DNA from: Edaphobacter aggregans
GTDB lineage: Bacteria > Acidobacteriota > Terriglobia > Terriglobales > Acidobacteriaceae
Reading direction: 5' to 3'
Assembly (NCBI GenBank): GCA_022736715.1
Contig: DZDJ01000026.1
Span: forward strand, 1-41,621
DNA: 41,621 bases
Position numbers and translations under genes: made by a program. The notes under the pieces were generated by a model. That model searched no databases. It saw only the letters and a list, made by a program, of their open reading frames with translations, and was not told where the DNA came from. This document shows positions 17,538 to 29,300 of this stretch, one piece after another. Numbering within the stretch: the first letter of the stretch is position 1; every line of letters begins with the position of its first letter.

Positions 17538-18326
17538 TCACACCAGCCGAATGAGCCGCGGATGTGTGGAAAAGAGCCGGGGATGGATGGCCGAGGCCAG
17601 GCAGGACAACCCCTCCAGCAAAGGGATGGCGGGGGTGTTCAGAAACTCATCGGGAATGCAGTAGACCTGGCCACTTTGCGCGGCGCGCAGATGCTGCCAG
17701 TTGCGCTGCTGCAGCACGCGATGCAGCGGCACGCGGTCGCCGGCCCCACACCAGGCAAAGACGAGCACGTCGGGGTCGGCCGCGGCGATAGCCTCTGGCG
17801 TGGTTGCTTTGCCGGCTGCGCCCAGAAACCGGCCCCCGGCGGCCTCCACCAGTTCGGCCACCCAGGGTTGGGAGTGGAGGAGCGGCTTGCCCCATTCTTC
17901 GCAATAGACCAGTGGCCGGATGGGGACGGCCTGCGCGCGCTGGCGCGTTTGCGCAAGGCTGTGCTGCAGGGTGTGGATCAGGGTTTCGCCCGGCTCGACG
18001 GCCTGCACCAGCGAGGCCAGCAGGCGCGTGTCTTTGGCAATGTCTGCCAGCGAATGCGGCGCCAGAGCGAGCACCGGCAGGCCGGTCTTCAGAATCGCGG
18101 CCAGCGATTCCATACGGTAAGGAACGCTGGCAATGACGAGATCGGGCCTGGTGGCGAGGATCTCTTCGGTATTGGCAGACCAGGAATCGTGCAGGACAGG
18201 AATGCGGCGCAGGGCCAGCTCCGGCACTGCGTCTACACAATAGCGGGTGCAGGCGACCAGCGTGTCCAGCCGACCCAGATGGGCAAGCGTGATGCTGATG
18301 GAGGGCTGGAGCGAAGCGATACGCAT
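17538..18326 (-). CDS. BtuF-like cobalamin-binding / ABC substrate-binding family protein, no signal peptide
   Basis: This 262-residue protein has the fold-class sequence of helical-backbone metal/cobalamin receptors: RIASLQPSISITLAHLGRLD at the N-terminus, NTEEILATRPDLVIAS, then ADIAKDTRLLASLV, RPLVYCEEWGKPLL, AAADPDVLVFAWCGAG and YCIPDEFLNTPAIPLLEGL. This matches BtuF-type proteins that bind vitamin B12 for the BtuCD importer. It starts directly in the first beta strand, with no signal peptide or lipobox. AGGA before the ATG at 18326 supports that start. It may therefore be cytoplasmic or exported by another route. It lies 1.6 kb from the B12-dependent reductase gene. No permease or ATPase partner is adjacent. 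Confidence 0.8.
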   Translation of the reverse strand: MRIASLQPSISITLAHLGRLDTLVACTRYCVDAVPELALRRIPVLHDSWSANTEEILATRPDLVIASVPYRMESLAAILKTGLPVLALAPHSLADIAKDTRLLASLVQAVEPGETLIHTLQHSLAQTRQRAQAVPIRPLVYCEEWGKPLLHSQPWVAELVEAAGGRFLGAAGKATTPEAIAAADPDVLVFAWCGAGDRVPLHRVLQQRNWQHLRAAQSGQVYCIPDEFLNTPAIPLLEGLSCLASAIHPRLFSTHPRLIRLV

Positions 18327-18381
18327 GCTTCCTAGCCTACAACTTCACAGGGCACAGCTTTGTTCCGCCGGATGGGCAGAG

Positions 18382-19131
18382 TTACTTGAGCCGGTCCTTG
18401 TCGGGGTCGACAGCCGCCGGATAATAGATGGGCCAGCCAGCCTCGCTGCTGATGTGCACCAGTGCCTGCGTTGGGTTGACAGGGAAGGCGTGCTGGGCAA
18501 TCTGCAGCATGGCCGCATCGTGGACGGAGTTGCCGAAGACCGCATCGGGACGGGGACGGCCCACACGCTGGAGCGACGCGGCCTTGCCGTCGTCGGTGGG
18601 CACGTCGAGGACTTCATCGGTGATGACGCCATTGTTGACGCGCACGCAGGCGGCCAGAACACGCTCCTGCGGGATGCCGAAGCGCTCCACACCCTGCTCA
18701 ATCACCCAGTTGTTGGTGGAGCTGACGGCCCAGATTTCTGTGCCCAGGCTGCGCAGTTCGGCCAGCAGCGACTCCATCTCCGGAAAGATGTTCTTTTCCA
18801 CGTGCAGCTTTAGAAATTCCTGGGCGCTGTGGCGGACTTCCTGCTCGCGCAGGCCCTTGTAGACCTGCGTCATTTCCGCGCACATGGTGTATTCGGAGAC
18901 CTCGCCTTTGCGGTAGGAACGATGGCGGGAGTCAATCCAGTCGGCGGTGTCGCGCGAGAGCAGACCGGTCTCGATGGACCAGATCATGAAGCCATAGCCA
19001 GCATCGCCTGACCAGAGGGTGCCATCACAATCGAAAACAGCAACACGCGGCTGTAGTGAAAGCACCGCCTGGATGAACTCCGGCGTGCTGAAACGTACAA
19101 CAGAGACTGCATTTGTATTCGTCACAACCAA
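18382..19131 (-). CDS. HAD-superfamily hydrolase, phosphoserine-phosphatase-like
   Basis: The protein (249 residues) has HAD motif I with the catalytic aspartates D34 and D36 (VAVFDCDGTLWSGD), motif II near EIWAVSSTNNWVI, a lysine in GKAASLQRV, and motif IV in FGNSVHDAAML. The helical cap after motif I places it in the HAD-IB group with phosphoserine phosphatase and related enzymes. Its substrate is not known. The start is a TTG at 19131 with AAGGAAAG about 7 bases upstream; a GTG at 19125 is the alternative. It lies 55 bp upstream of the BtuF-like gene on the same strand, so the two may be co-transcribed. Confidence 0.87.
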   Translation of the reverse strand: MVVTNTNAVSVVRFSTPEFIQAVLSLQPRVAVFDCDGTLWSGDAGYGFMIWSIETGLLSRDTADWIDSRHRSYRKGEVSEYTMCAEMTQVYKGLREQEVRHSAQEFLKLHVEKNIFPEMESLLAELRSLGTEIWAVSSTNNWVIEQGVERFGIPQERVLAACVRVNNGVITDEVLDVPTDDGKAASLQRVGRPRPDAVFGNSVHDAAMLQIAQHAFPVNPTQALVHISSEAGWPIYYPAAVDPDKDRLK

Positions 19132-19554
19132 AACTCAACTTTCCTTCGTCGCGCATCCACGGTGCGCGGAACGTACATTCTTCAATAACTCTGCCCCTAT
19201 TGTGCAGCATTTTATGGCAAAGTGCGATTGCAGACCCGTGAATTATGCACGATCAACAGAAGTGTTATCGGTGGAGAATTACTTTAAATTGCTGATTTTG
19301 TTTCGGTTATACCTTTTCGCTGGTTGCGTGCAGGCGGTTTTCCACGGATCAGTACAGCAAATCCACATCGAGTGCACTGTTTCTGCGCCTTGTAACCAGA
19401 TATGGCTCCGCGTAGTCTCTGCAAGTGCCTGCTGGTGGTGGAACTCCGGAGGGCAGCAATCAAGCACCTGCCGGGAGACATCCACAGGAGTTTTGCGGGA
19501 AATCGGCGGCGCAGGCCCGTTACTTCCGCATCAACAGTGGTGTTTGCAAATGAA

Positions 19555-19606
19555 ATACAATATGTAGTGGTTAGCGCTTGACATCCACTACAGACAGCGT
19601 TACCTT
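19555..19606 (+). promoter_or_regulatory. Candidate NrdR box with sigma70-like promoter for nrdJ
   Basis: ATACAATATGTAGTGG at 19555-19570 fits the NrdR-box consensus acaCwAtATaTwGtgt at nine of its ten core positions. A weaker copy, CCACTACAGACAGCGT at 19584-19599, starts 29 bases further on. TTGACA at 19578-19583 and TACCTT at 19601-19606 are separated by 17 bases and could be the -35 and -10 elements, with the weak box lying in the spacer. NrdR represses ribonucleotide reductase genes in many bacteria, so the position 350-400 bp before nrdJ makes sense. The second box and the -10 element are poor matches. Confidence 0.45.
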
Positions 19607-19771
19607 CACGACTGCAGTCCCAAATTTACGGCCCTGCAACATACTTTCGATGACGCAACGATGTTCCATTTCGGTCCCGCTTTTTACAGGGAAAACAGGA
19701 AATTGGCTTTATTCATACTCGTTCGTTGTTTGAGTTTTTGAGAAGTGCAGACCAGGTCGTCAACTAATTGA

Positions 19772-19789
19772 CCGGTAACATGTTACCGG
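19772..19789. promoter_or_regulatory. Perfect 18-bp palindrome, operator-like
   Basis: CCGGTAACATGTTACCGG is its own reverse complement over all 18 bases. Its form, symmetric with a central CATG and GTAAC/GTTAC arms, resembles operators of LacI-family regulators. It lies in the nrdJ leader, 167 bases before the start codon. No regulator gene is in the window. Confidence 0.5.
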
Positions 19790-19955
19790 CTGAAAACCTC
19801 AACTGAGTCAGTCCGTTAGAACCGCGCTTTTCCAGAAGCGACAGTAGCCTTGGCTGCTCGTTTGCTGGCACCGATTCTCCCGGCAGTAACTGGTACCCCT
19901 TGTCTCTCACCCTCCCCGGGATTTGGAGGCATCATAACGTTTCAGGAGAAGATTT

Positions 19956-23147
<3,192 letters not shown>

Positions 23148-23172
23148 GCATACGCCATCACAGTGCAACAGT

Positions 23173-23211
23173 AGGGCCCTGTCACACAGCGTGACGGGGC
23201 CTTGTTTTTTT
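23173..23211 (+). terminator. Rho-independent terminator of nrdJ
   Basis: GGCCCTGTCAC (23175-23185) pairs with GTGACGGGGCC (23191-23201) through one G-T wobble around a 5-base loop ACAGC, and two outer pairs can extend the stem. The run GTTTTTTT follows directly. It lies 26 bases after the nrdJ stop codon. Confidence 0.9.
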
Positions 23212-23563
23212 GTGTCATTGTGTTGTTGCAAAGGAGTGCCTGCGCCCGCATTGGATGATCAAGGCGGGCTGTGATAACGCGATGTGGGAGGCAGCAGATA
23301 TACGGTTGTGCGAATCGTCCGTTCATGGACGCGGGGCAGGAAGATCGTCTCAAAAATCAGGACATTTTCTTTGCCGGGCGAAAGAAAAGGCTTGAATAGC
23401 TCCAGATTTGCTGTAGTATTTTTACTCAATCGTAACAATTGATTCACTTTTTCTGACGCGGTCATTAAAAATGAGCATCTCGACTCACTGGCACCGTTGT
23501 GTCGCTGTTTTTGTATACATAAGAAGCAGCGGGAACGTATTTTTCCGGAGGCACTAAAAGGTC
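23212..23563. promoter_or_regulatory. Upstream region of the TonB-dependent receptor gene
   Basis: This 352-bp gap holds no supported gene. A possible promoter is TTGAAT at 23392-23397 and TAGTAT at 23414-23419 with a 16-base spacer, each matching four of six consensus bases. It would give a leader of about 140 bases. A GGAGG at about 23547 lies some 13 bases before the receptor ATG. No operator-like palindrome was noticed. Confidence 0.35.
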
Positions 23564-26500
23564 ATGAAAACTTTCCGTATCGTCGTACTGGCAGCGATAG
23601 TACTTGCGCTGCCGGGCTTTTCGTTGGCACAGACATCAACAACTTCCGTGCGTGGCGTAGTAACAGATCCGGCGGGCGCAATTATCCCCGGAGCAACTGT
23701 TTCGATAGAAAACAGCCAGGTTGGCTTCAGCAGTTCGCGCACCGCTGGCGAGCATGGAGAGTATCTCTTTCAGCAGTTGCAGCCGGGCAGATATACCATC
23801 AGCACCTCGGCGCCTGGCTTCGGCGCTCAGACTGTAGTTGCGAATCTGCTGGTGAACCAGCCGGCCACAATTAACTTTAAGCTGACGGTGCAGTCAGCCA
23901 ACGTGACGATGGATGTGAGCGCCACGGCAGAGACGATCAACACGACCGATGCGACAATCGGCAATGCAGTCAACAACCAGACGATCAAGTCGCTGCCAAT
24001 GGAAGGCCGCAATGTGCCGGATCTGCTGAGTCTGCAGCCAGGTGTGCTGTATCTGGGGCGGCAGGTGTCGCAGGACCAGGACAGCCGCACGGGTTCAGTG
24101 GCGGGCGCGCGCTCTGACCAGACCAACGTGACGCTGGATGGCCTGGATGACAATGATCAGGTAAATGGATATGCGTTTACCGGAGTGCTGCGTTCTACGC
24201 TGGACTCTACGGAAGAGTTCCGCGTGGCGACGACGCAGTCCAATGCCGATGCGGGGCGCAGTTCTGGCGCGCAGGTCAGCCTGGTGACCAAGAGCGGCAC
24301 CAACAAATTTCACGGCAGCCTGTATGAGTACAACCGCAACACGATGGCGGTGGCCAATGACTGGTTCAACAAGCAGGCGGAGCTTGGAGCCGGTTTGCCG
24401 AATGTGCCGGGCAAGCTGATCCGGAACACTTTTGGCGGTTCGATCGGGGGGCCCATCCTCAAGAACAAGCTGTTTTTCTTCTTCAACTATGAAGGACAGC
24501 GCACGGCGGAAAATGAGCAGGTGACGCAGACGGTTCCCACGGCAAATTACCGGGCGGGCAAGCTGACGTATGAATACTGCGTGGACCCGAATGATCCGAA
24601 TTGCGCGAATGTGGGCACGCAGACGATGACTTCGCCACAGTTGGGGCAACTGGACAGCACCTGCACGGCGAATGGTGTATGCCCCTGGGGACCGGGGCCG
24701 GATCCGTACGTGGAGCAGTTGTTCCAGCAATATCCAATGCCGAACGGCACTTCGGCCGGCGACATTTACAACCTGGCCTCCTACAGCTTCTCGTCGCCGC
24801 ATCCGGGGACATTGAACACGACCATCCTTAAAATTGATTTTGTGCCGAGCGACAAGCACCGCATCTTTGTGCGTGGCAATCTGCAGAAGGACACGCAGGC
24901 GGGGATCGAGAATTTTCCGGGACAGCCGGCCTCTTCCAACTTGATTGACAATACCAAGGGGCTGGCGGCGGGAGATACGTGGACGATTACGCCAAATCTG
25001 GTGAATGATCTGCGGTATGGCTACATTCGTCAGGGGTATGGCAACAGCGGCATCGGTCAGGGGGACTACGTCGACTTCCGGTTCATGTCAAACCTGACGG
25101 CAGAGACCCGCAGCGAGATTGTGAATGTGCCGGTGAATAATATTGTCGACAATCTGAGCTGGATCAAGGGACGGCACAACTTCCAGTTTGGCGGCAACTG
25201 GCGGCTGATTTACAACAACCGCACATCGAATTTCAACTCCTTCAACGGAGCATCCACCAACCCGTACTGGTATGCAGGTGGTCCGCCAGATCCTTCCACG
25301 ATTGGACTGCCCGCGGTTTCCAGCAGCTTTTCCAACTCCTATCTGATCGCGTATGCGAGCCTGGTGGGTGGCGTGCCGGAGCTGGATAATGTTTATAACT
25401 ACAAAGTTTCCGGCGATGGACAGACAGGATCGGCGCTGGGAGATGGCGCCTTTGTGGACCGCCACTTCAAGGCCAATGAGTTTGAATACTATGCGCAGGA
25501 CACATGGCAGGCGCGTCCGGATCTGACGATCACGTTTGGCCTGCGGCATACGATTCTGCAGACGCCGTATGAAACGCATGGCCAGCAGATTGCGCCGACC
25601 GTGGATACACACGAGTGGTTTCTGAAGCGCCAGGCTGCGGCTTCTCAGGGGCAGGTTTTTGAGGACGACCTGCAGTTTGCGCCAAATGGGCCGGCGAATC
25701 ATCGTCCGGGGTATTGGCCCAAGCAGAAGTTCAACATTGCGCCGCGCATTGCGGTTGCGTATGCGCCGAACAACAAGACGTCCATCCGCGCCGGGTTTGG
25801 TATTTACTACGACCATTACGGCGAGGGAATTGTGAACACGTTTGATCAGAACGGTTCGTTTGGCCTGACCACGGCATTGTCGAATCCCGCAGGGGTCTAT
25901 GCTGTCGACAGTGCGCCGCGGTTCACGGGGCGGCAGAACATCCCCAACATCCCGCTAGGGGTGACTCCGCCGTCAACGGTGACGTATCCTTATACGCCGC
26001 CGGACGGGGCCTTCCTGATTACGTGGGGCGTGGACAATCACCTGAAGACGCCATACTCCGAAGCGATGGATTTCTCCATCCAGCGGCAGCTTCCTGGCGG
26101 GTTCACGCTGGAGACCTCCTATGTAGGACGCATGGGGCGGCATCTGCTGCAGTCTCTGGATCTTGCCGAGCCGGTGAATTTTGTGGACACCAGAAGCGGA
26201 GTGGACTATTTTACGGCGGCAACGCAGCTGTCGAAGCTGGTGGATGCGAACAATGGCAATGCCAATGCTACGGTGCAGGCAATTCCATACTTTGAGGACA
26301 TCTTCCCGCAGATGGCGAATTACGACTATCAGGGCGAGAGCGCAACGCAGGCGATCTATACCAATGAGTGGGCGCCATACCGCTACACTGCTGGTGAAAC
26401 AACGTCGCTGGCAGACCTGGACTTCTACTGCGCGTATGGCTGCCCGAACGGAACACTGTTCTGGCAGAGCCAGTTTTCTTCGCTCTACTCGTTGGCCTCC

Positions 26501-27325
26501 ATTGGCACGAGCTACTACAACGCCGGGCAGGTTGTGTTGCGGCATCCGATGAGCCACGGCCTGCAACTGGACTTCAGCTACACGTTCTCGAAGTCGGTTG
26601 ACATGGGTTCGGATGCGGAGCGCGCCAGCGAGATCTCTTCCAATGGCTCATTCAGCAACATTATCAATAGCTGGAAGCCTTCTTTGAACCGTGCGGTTTC
26701 GGACTTCGATGCACGCCATCTGATTACGGTGGACTGGATCTACAACCTGCCCTTTGGTCGTGGCAAAGCGGTATTTTCCGGAGCTAACCATTTTGTCAAC
26801 GCTGTGATTGGCGGATGGCAGTGGACAGGGCTTGGCCGCTGGACGAGCGGCTTGCCGTTTGGCGTGATTGCACCGGGCTGGGCGACGGACTGGCAGATTG
26901 AGAGCTGGGGCGTGCAGACCGGACCGATCAAAACACATCGCCACCTGGATTCCAACGGTTCACCGCAGGCCTTTGCTGATCCTGCGGCGATCAACAGGGG
27001 CATCCAGAACGGAGGTTCTCCGATGCGGTTGCCGTATCCGGGGGAGGCGGGTGGAAGAAATATCTTCCGCGGAGATGGCTATTTTGACATCGACTCGGGC
27101 CTGGCCAAGACGTGGGCGATTACCGGTACGCAAAGCCTGCGGTTTGCATGGGAAGTCTTCAATGCCACCAACTCGGTACGCTTCAACACCAACCCGAACT
27201 ACATCAACTCCACAGCCTCTGTGGTGGGGTTGAACAATCAACTGACACAGAACACCCTGGGTGTCTACTCGGCTACACTGACAGCTCCCAGAGTGCAGCA
27301 ATTCTCCTTCCGTTACGATTTTTAG
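23564..27325 (+). CDS. Oar-type TonB-dependent receptor with carboxypeptidase-regulatory domain
   Basis: This 1253-residue outer-membrane protein begins with a signal peptide (MKTFRIVVLAAIVLALPGFS, cleavage near residue 22). A carboxypeptidase-regulatory-like beta-sandwich follows (VRGVVTDPAGAIIPGATVS to about 110), then a plug domain (NQTIKSLPMEGRNVPDLLSL and TNVTLDGLDDNDQVNGYAFT) and a long beta-barrel with many aromatic strand ends, finishing in VQQFSFRYDF. This architecture is expanded in Acidobacteriota, where such proteins are thought to take up oligosaccharides or other large nutrients; the ligand here is unknown. It has its own terminator and no partner gene. The frame is intact throughout. 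Confidence 0.93.
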   Translation: MKTFRIVVLAAIVLALPGFSLAQTSTTSVRGVVTDPAGAIIPGATVSIENSQVGFSSSRTAGEHGEYLFQQLQPGRYTISTSAPGFGAQTVVANLLVNQPATINFKLTVQSANVTMDVSATAETINTTDATIGNAVNNQTIKSLPMEGRNVPDLLSLQPGVLYLGRQVSQDQDSRTGSVAGARSDQTNVTLDGLDDNDQVNGYAFTGVLRSTLDSTEEFRVATTQSNADAGRSSGAQVSLVTKSGTNKFHGSLYEYNRNTMAVANDWFNKQAELGAGLPNVPGKLIRNTFGGSIGGPILKNKLFFFFNYEGQRTAENEQVTQTVPTANYRAGKLTYEYCVDPNDPNCANVGTQTMTSPQLGQLDSTCTANGVCPWGPGPDPYVEQLFQQYPMPNGTSAGDIYNLASYSFSSPHPGTLNTTILKIDFVPSDKHRIFVRGNLQKDTQAGIENFPGQPASSNLIDNTKGLAAGDTWTITPNLVNDLRYGYIRQGYGNSGIGQGDYVDFRFMSNLTAETRSEIVNVPVNNIVDNLSWIKGRHNFQFGGNWRLIYNNRTSNFNSFNGASTNPYWYAGGPPDPSTIGLPAVSSSFSNSYLIAYASLVGGVPELDNVYNYKVSGDGQTGSALGDGAFVDRHFKANEFEYYAQDTWQARPDLTITFGLRHTILQTPYETHGQQIAPTVDTHEWFLKRQAAASQGQVFEDDLQFAPNGPANHRPGYWPKQKFNIAPRIAVAYAPNNKTSIRAGFGIYYDHYGEGIVNTFDQNGSFGLTTALSNPAGVYAVDSAPRFTGRQNIPNIPLGVTPPSTVTYPYTPPDGAFLITWGVDNHLKTPYSEAMDFSIQRQLPGGFTLETSYVGRMGRHLLQSLDLAEPVNFVDTRSGVDYFTAATQLSKLVDANNGNANATVQAIPYFEDIFPQMANYDYQGESATQAIYTNEWAPYRYTAGETTSLADLDFYCAYGCPNGTLFWQSQFSSLYSLASIGTSYYNAGQVVLRHPMSHGLQLDFSYTFSKSVDMGSDAERASEISSNGSFSNIINSWKPSLNRAVSDFDARHLITVDWIYNLPFGRGKAVFSGANHFVNAVIGGWQWTGLGRWTSGLPFGVIAPGWATDWQIESWGVQTGPIKTHRHLDSNGSPQAFADPAAINRGIQNGGSPMRLPYPGEAGGRNIFRGDGYFDIDSGLAKTWAITGTQSLRFAWEVFNATNSVRFNTNPNYINSTASVVGLNNQLTQNTLGVYSATLTAPRVQQFSFRYDF

Positions 27326-27348
27326 CGGAGGAGTTCACAATCTGCACA

Positions 27349-27399
27349 TGGCCGGATTTTCCAGTACACTATGCGGGGAAATCCGGCCAGATTATTTTC
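27349..27399 (+). terminator. Rho-independent terminator of the TonB receptor gene
   Basis: TGGCCGGATTTTCC (27349-27362) pairs with GGGAAATCCGGCCA (27376-27389) over 14 bases with one T-G wobble and a 13-base loop. GATTATTTT follows as an imperfect U-tract. It lies 23 bases after the receptor stop. Confidence 0.85.
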
Positions 27400-27413
27400 T
27401 GCAGGGCATTTTA

Positions 27414-27445
27414 TTGAGAATTCCACTTGTTGAGAATTCCACTTT
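27414..27445. repeat. Two tandem copies of a 16-bp sequence
   Basis: TTGAGAATTCCACTTG (27414-27429) is followed at once by TTGAGAATTCCACTTT (27430-27445), identical at 15 of 16 bases. The second copy runs into the -35 element of the tRNA promoter. A recent slippage duplication is the simplest reading. Confidence 0.85.
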
Positions 27446-27472
27446 GACCGTGCGGGGTGAATTTGCTATAAA
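27444..27472 (+). promoter_or_regulatory. Sigma70-like promoter for tRNA-Asn
   Basis: TTGACC at 27444-27449 and TATAAA at 27467-27472 are separated by an optimal 17 bases, each matching five of six consensus positions. The tRNA starts 43 bases after the -10 element. Confidence 0.75.
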
Positions 27473-27513
27473 CGTAGAGGAAGCAGAGAGGCCGCCAGAC
27501 CTCAGAAAATACA

Positions 27514-27595
<82 letters not shown>

Positions 27596-27648
27596 TCAAG
27601 CACTTACGCTCACCCTCCTTTCAATAACGTTCGTCAAATGTTGATCTC

Positions 27649-29184
27649 CTACTGGTAACTGCGCACCCACTCCACGATGGAGCGGACGGCGATTCCGGAG
27701 GGGCCTTTGGCGATCCAGGGCTTCTGCTCTTCGATCCAGGCGCAGCCGGCAATGTCGAGGTGAACCCAGGGGGTGTCTTCGACGAACTCTTTCAGGAACA
27801 TGGCAGCGGTGATGGCTCCGCCCCAGCGTCCGCCGGTGTTCATGATGTCGGCAATGCCGGACTTGATGAGGTCGCGGTAGTCATCGGTGCAGGGCAGCCG
27901 CCAGAAGTTTTCGCCAGAGAGCTGGGTTCCGCTGATGAAGTGCTGGCAGGCCTCCTCGTCATTGGCGAACAGGCCGGCATTGAGCATGCCGAGCGCCACC
28001 ACACAGGCTCCGGTGAGCGTGGCGGCGTCAATGATGCGGGTGACGCCGAGTTGGCGGGCGTAGGCCAGTCCGTCTGCCAGCACCAGGCGGCCTTCGGCGT
28101 CGGTGTTGATGATCTCAATGGTTTTGCCGGACATGGCGGTGAGCACATCGCCGGGTTTGTAGGCGGTGCCGCTGGGCATATTCTCTGCCGAGCAGACGAT
28201 GCTGATCACCTTCACCGTGGGTCTGAGCTGGACGATGGCGCGCATGGCGCCGATCATGGCGGCGGCTCCGGCCATGTCGTACTTCATTTTTTCCATGCCG
28301 TCAGCGGATTTCAGGGAGATGCCGCCGGTGTCGAAAGTGATGCCTTTGCCGACGAGGCCGATGACTTCGCTGGACGTGGCTTTTTCCGGCTCGTAGGTCA
28401 TCACGATGAGTGCTGGCGGTTCCGCGGAGCCTTTGGCCACGCCCCAGAAGGAACCCATTTTGAGCTCGTGCAGCTTGTCTGTGCTATAGACCTCGATTTT
28501 GACGCCGAGTGGCTCCAGTTCTGCTTTGGCGCGGGCTCCAAGAACGGTTGGAGTGAGCACGTTGCCAGGTTCGTTGACCAGAGTCCGGGTGAAGTTCTGC
28601 GAGGTGCCGAAGATGATGCCTTCGCTGACGCCGGTTTGCGCTTCTTTGCCTTCGTGGGAGCTGGCTTTGGCGGTGGAAAGGACAGTCAGCGTTTGGATGC
28701 TGAGGTCTTTGCGGTCGGAGCGGTAGGTGTCCGGGTCGAAATCGCCGACGTAAGCGCCTTCTACGATAGCGCGAGCGGTGAGCTGTGCCGGCAAGGAACC
28801 GATAGGGGCATCGCTGAGGGCGGCGGCTTCCGGCAGTGCAATGGCCAGCTCGCGGATGGTGCGTGGTTTGGCGAAGCGGACGGCGGCGCCAGCGCCTTTG
28901 CGGGCCTCATGGGCGGTCAGTTTGCCGGCCTTGCCTAGGCCGACGATCAGCAGGCGCTCGGCTTTAAGTCCATCCGGGGCGTGCAGCAGAATGGTCTCGC
29001 AGGAGGCGGCTTTGAATTCGCCGGAGTTGAGGACGGCGGCGGCCGCCTTGTTGATGGCGCTATTGGCCGTCAGCAGAGTGGGGAGGGTGGCCGTATCCTT
29101 GCTGGCAGCAATATCGACGGCAAAAACAGTCAGCAGCGGAGTGGCAAGCGCATGCGCTTCCTGGGAAATCAGTTTGGTGTCCAT
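27649..29184 (-). CDS. pepA: Leucyl aminopeptidase (M17, PepA)
   Basis: This 511-residue protein belongs to peptidase family M17, two-metal aminopeptidases that remove N-terminal residues from peptides in the cytoplasm. The active-site signature NTDAEGRLVLADGLAYA is present, as are GKGITFDTGGISLKSADGME with its metal-binding lysine and aspartate, MKYDMAGAAAMIGAM, and VHLDIAGCAWIEEQKPW near the end. The ATG at 29184 (MDTKLISQEA) has AAGGA five bases upstream and gives the usual family length; the frame is open for another 77 codons upstream without similarity. Its 3' end faces the tRNA. smpB lies 116 bp upstream on the same strand. Confidence 0.95.
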   Translation of the reverse strand: MDTKLISQEAHALATPLLTVFAVDIAASKDTATLPTLLTANSAINKAAAAVLNSGEFKAASCETILLHAPDGLKAERLLIVGLGKAGKLTAHEARKGAGAAVRFAKPRTIRELAIALPEAAALSDAPIGSLPAQLTARAIVEGAYVGDFDPDTYRSDRKDLSIQTLTVLSTAKASSHEGKEAQTGVSEGIIFGTSQNFTRTLVNEPGNVLTPTVLGARAKAELEPLGVKIEVYSTDKLHELKMGSFWGVAKGSAEPPALIVMTYEPEKATSSEVIGLVGKGITFDTGGISLKSADGMEKMKYDMAGAAAMIGAMRAIVQLRPTVKVISIVCSAENMPSGTAYKPGDVLTAMSGKTIEIINTDAEGRLVLADGLAYARQLGVTRIIDAATLTGACVVALGMLNAGLFANDEEACQHFISGTQLSGENFWRLPCTDDYRDLIKSGIADIMNTGGRWGGAITAAMFLKEFVEDTPWVHLDIAGCAWIEEQKPWIAKGPSGIAVRSIVEWVRSYQ

Positions 29185-29300
29185 GCTAGTCCTTATGGTA
29201 ACGATGGTAACGAATCTGCTGAAGAGAAAAAGGTGGAAAGTGTTCTTCTTAACGAAGACGGAGGACCGCAGGGAAAGTTGCAGGAAAGAAAAAGACGGCG

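Larger units (their letters stand above)
19132..19955. promoter_or_regulatory. Long regulatory gap between the HAD gene and nrdJ
   Basis: This 824-bp gap has no gene that can be supported. It separates divergent units, so promoters in both directions are expected. It contains a candidate NrdR site and sigma70-like promoter near 19555-19606 and a perfect 18-bp palindrome at 19772-19789, both listed separately. Transcription from that promoter would give nrdJ a leader of about 350 bases. A small CGCTT/AAGCG hairpin near 19834 is the only other paired structure noticed. No B12-box was recognised. Confidence 0.5.

Noticed and set aside
19330..19500. TCCAC-containing sequences that resemble DnaA boxes.
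   Set aside because: No full TTWTCCACA match and no cluster, AT-rich unwinding element or dnaA/dnaN neighbour.
19604..19955. Possible cobalamin riboswitch in the nrdJ leader.
   Set aside because: No B12-box could be recognised, and such riboswitches usually control B12 uptake or B12-independent isoenzymes, not the B12-dependent reductase.
27760..28938. Plus-strand frame of 392 codons opposite pepA.
   Set aside because: pepA has the complete M17 signature; the antisense protein is Gly/Asp-rich low complexity with no family.
29195..29212. Perfect tandem 9-bp repeat ATGGTAACG before pepA.
   Set aside because: Two short copies only, with no associated structure; most likely a trivial slippage event.
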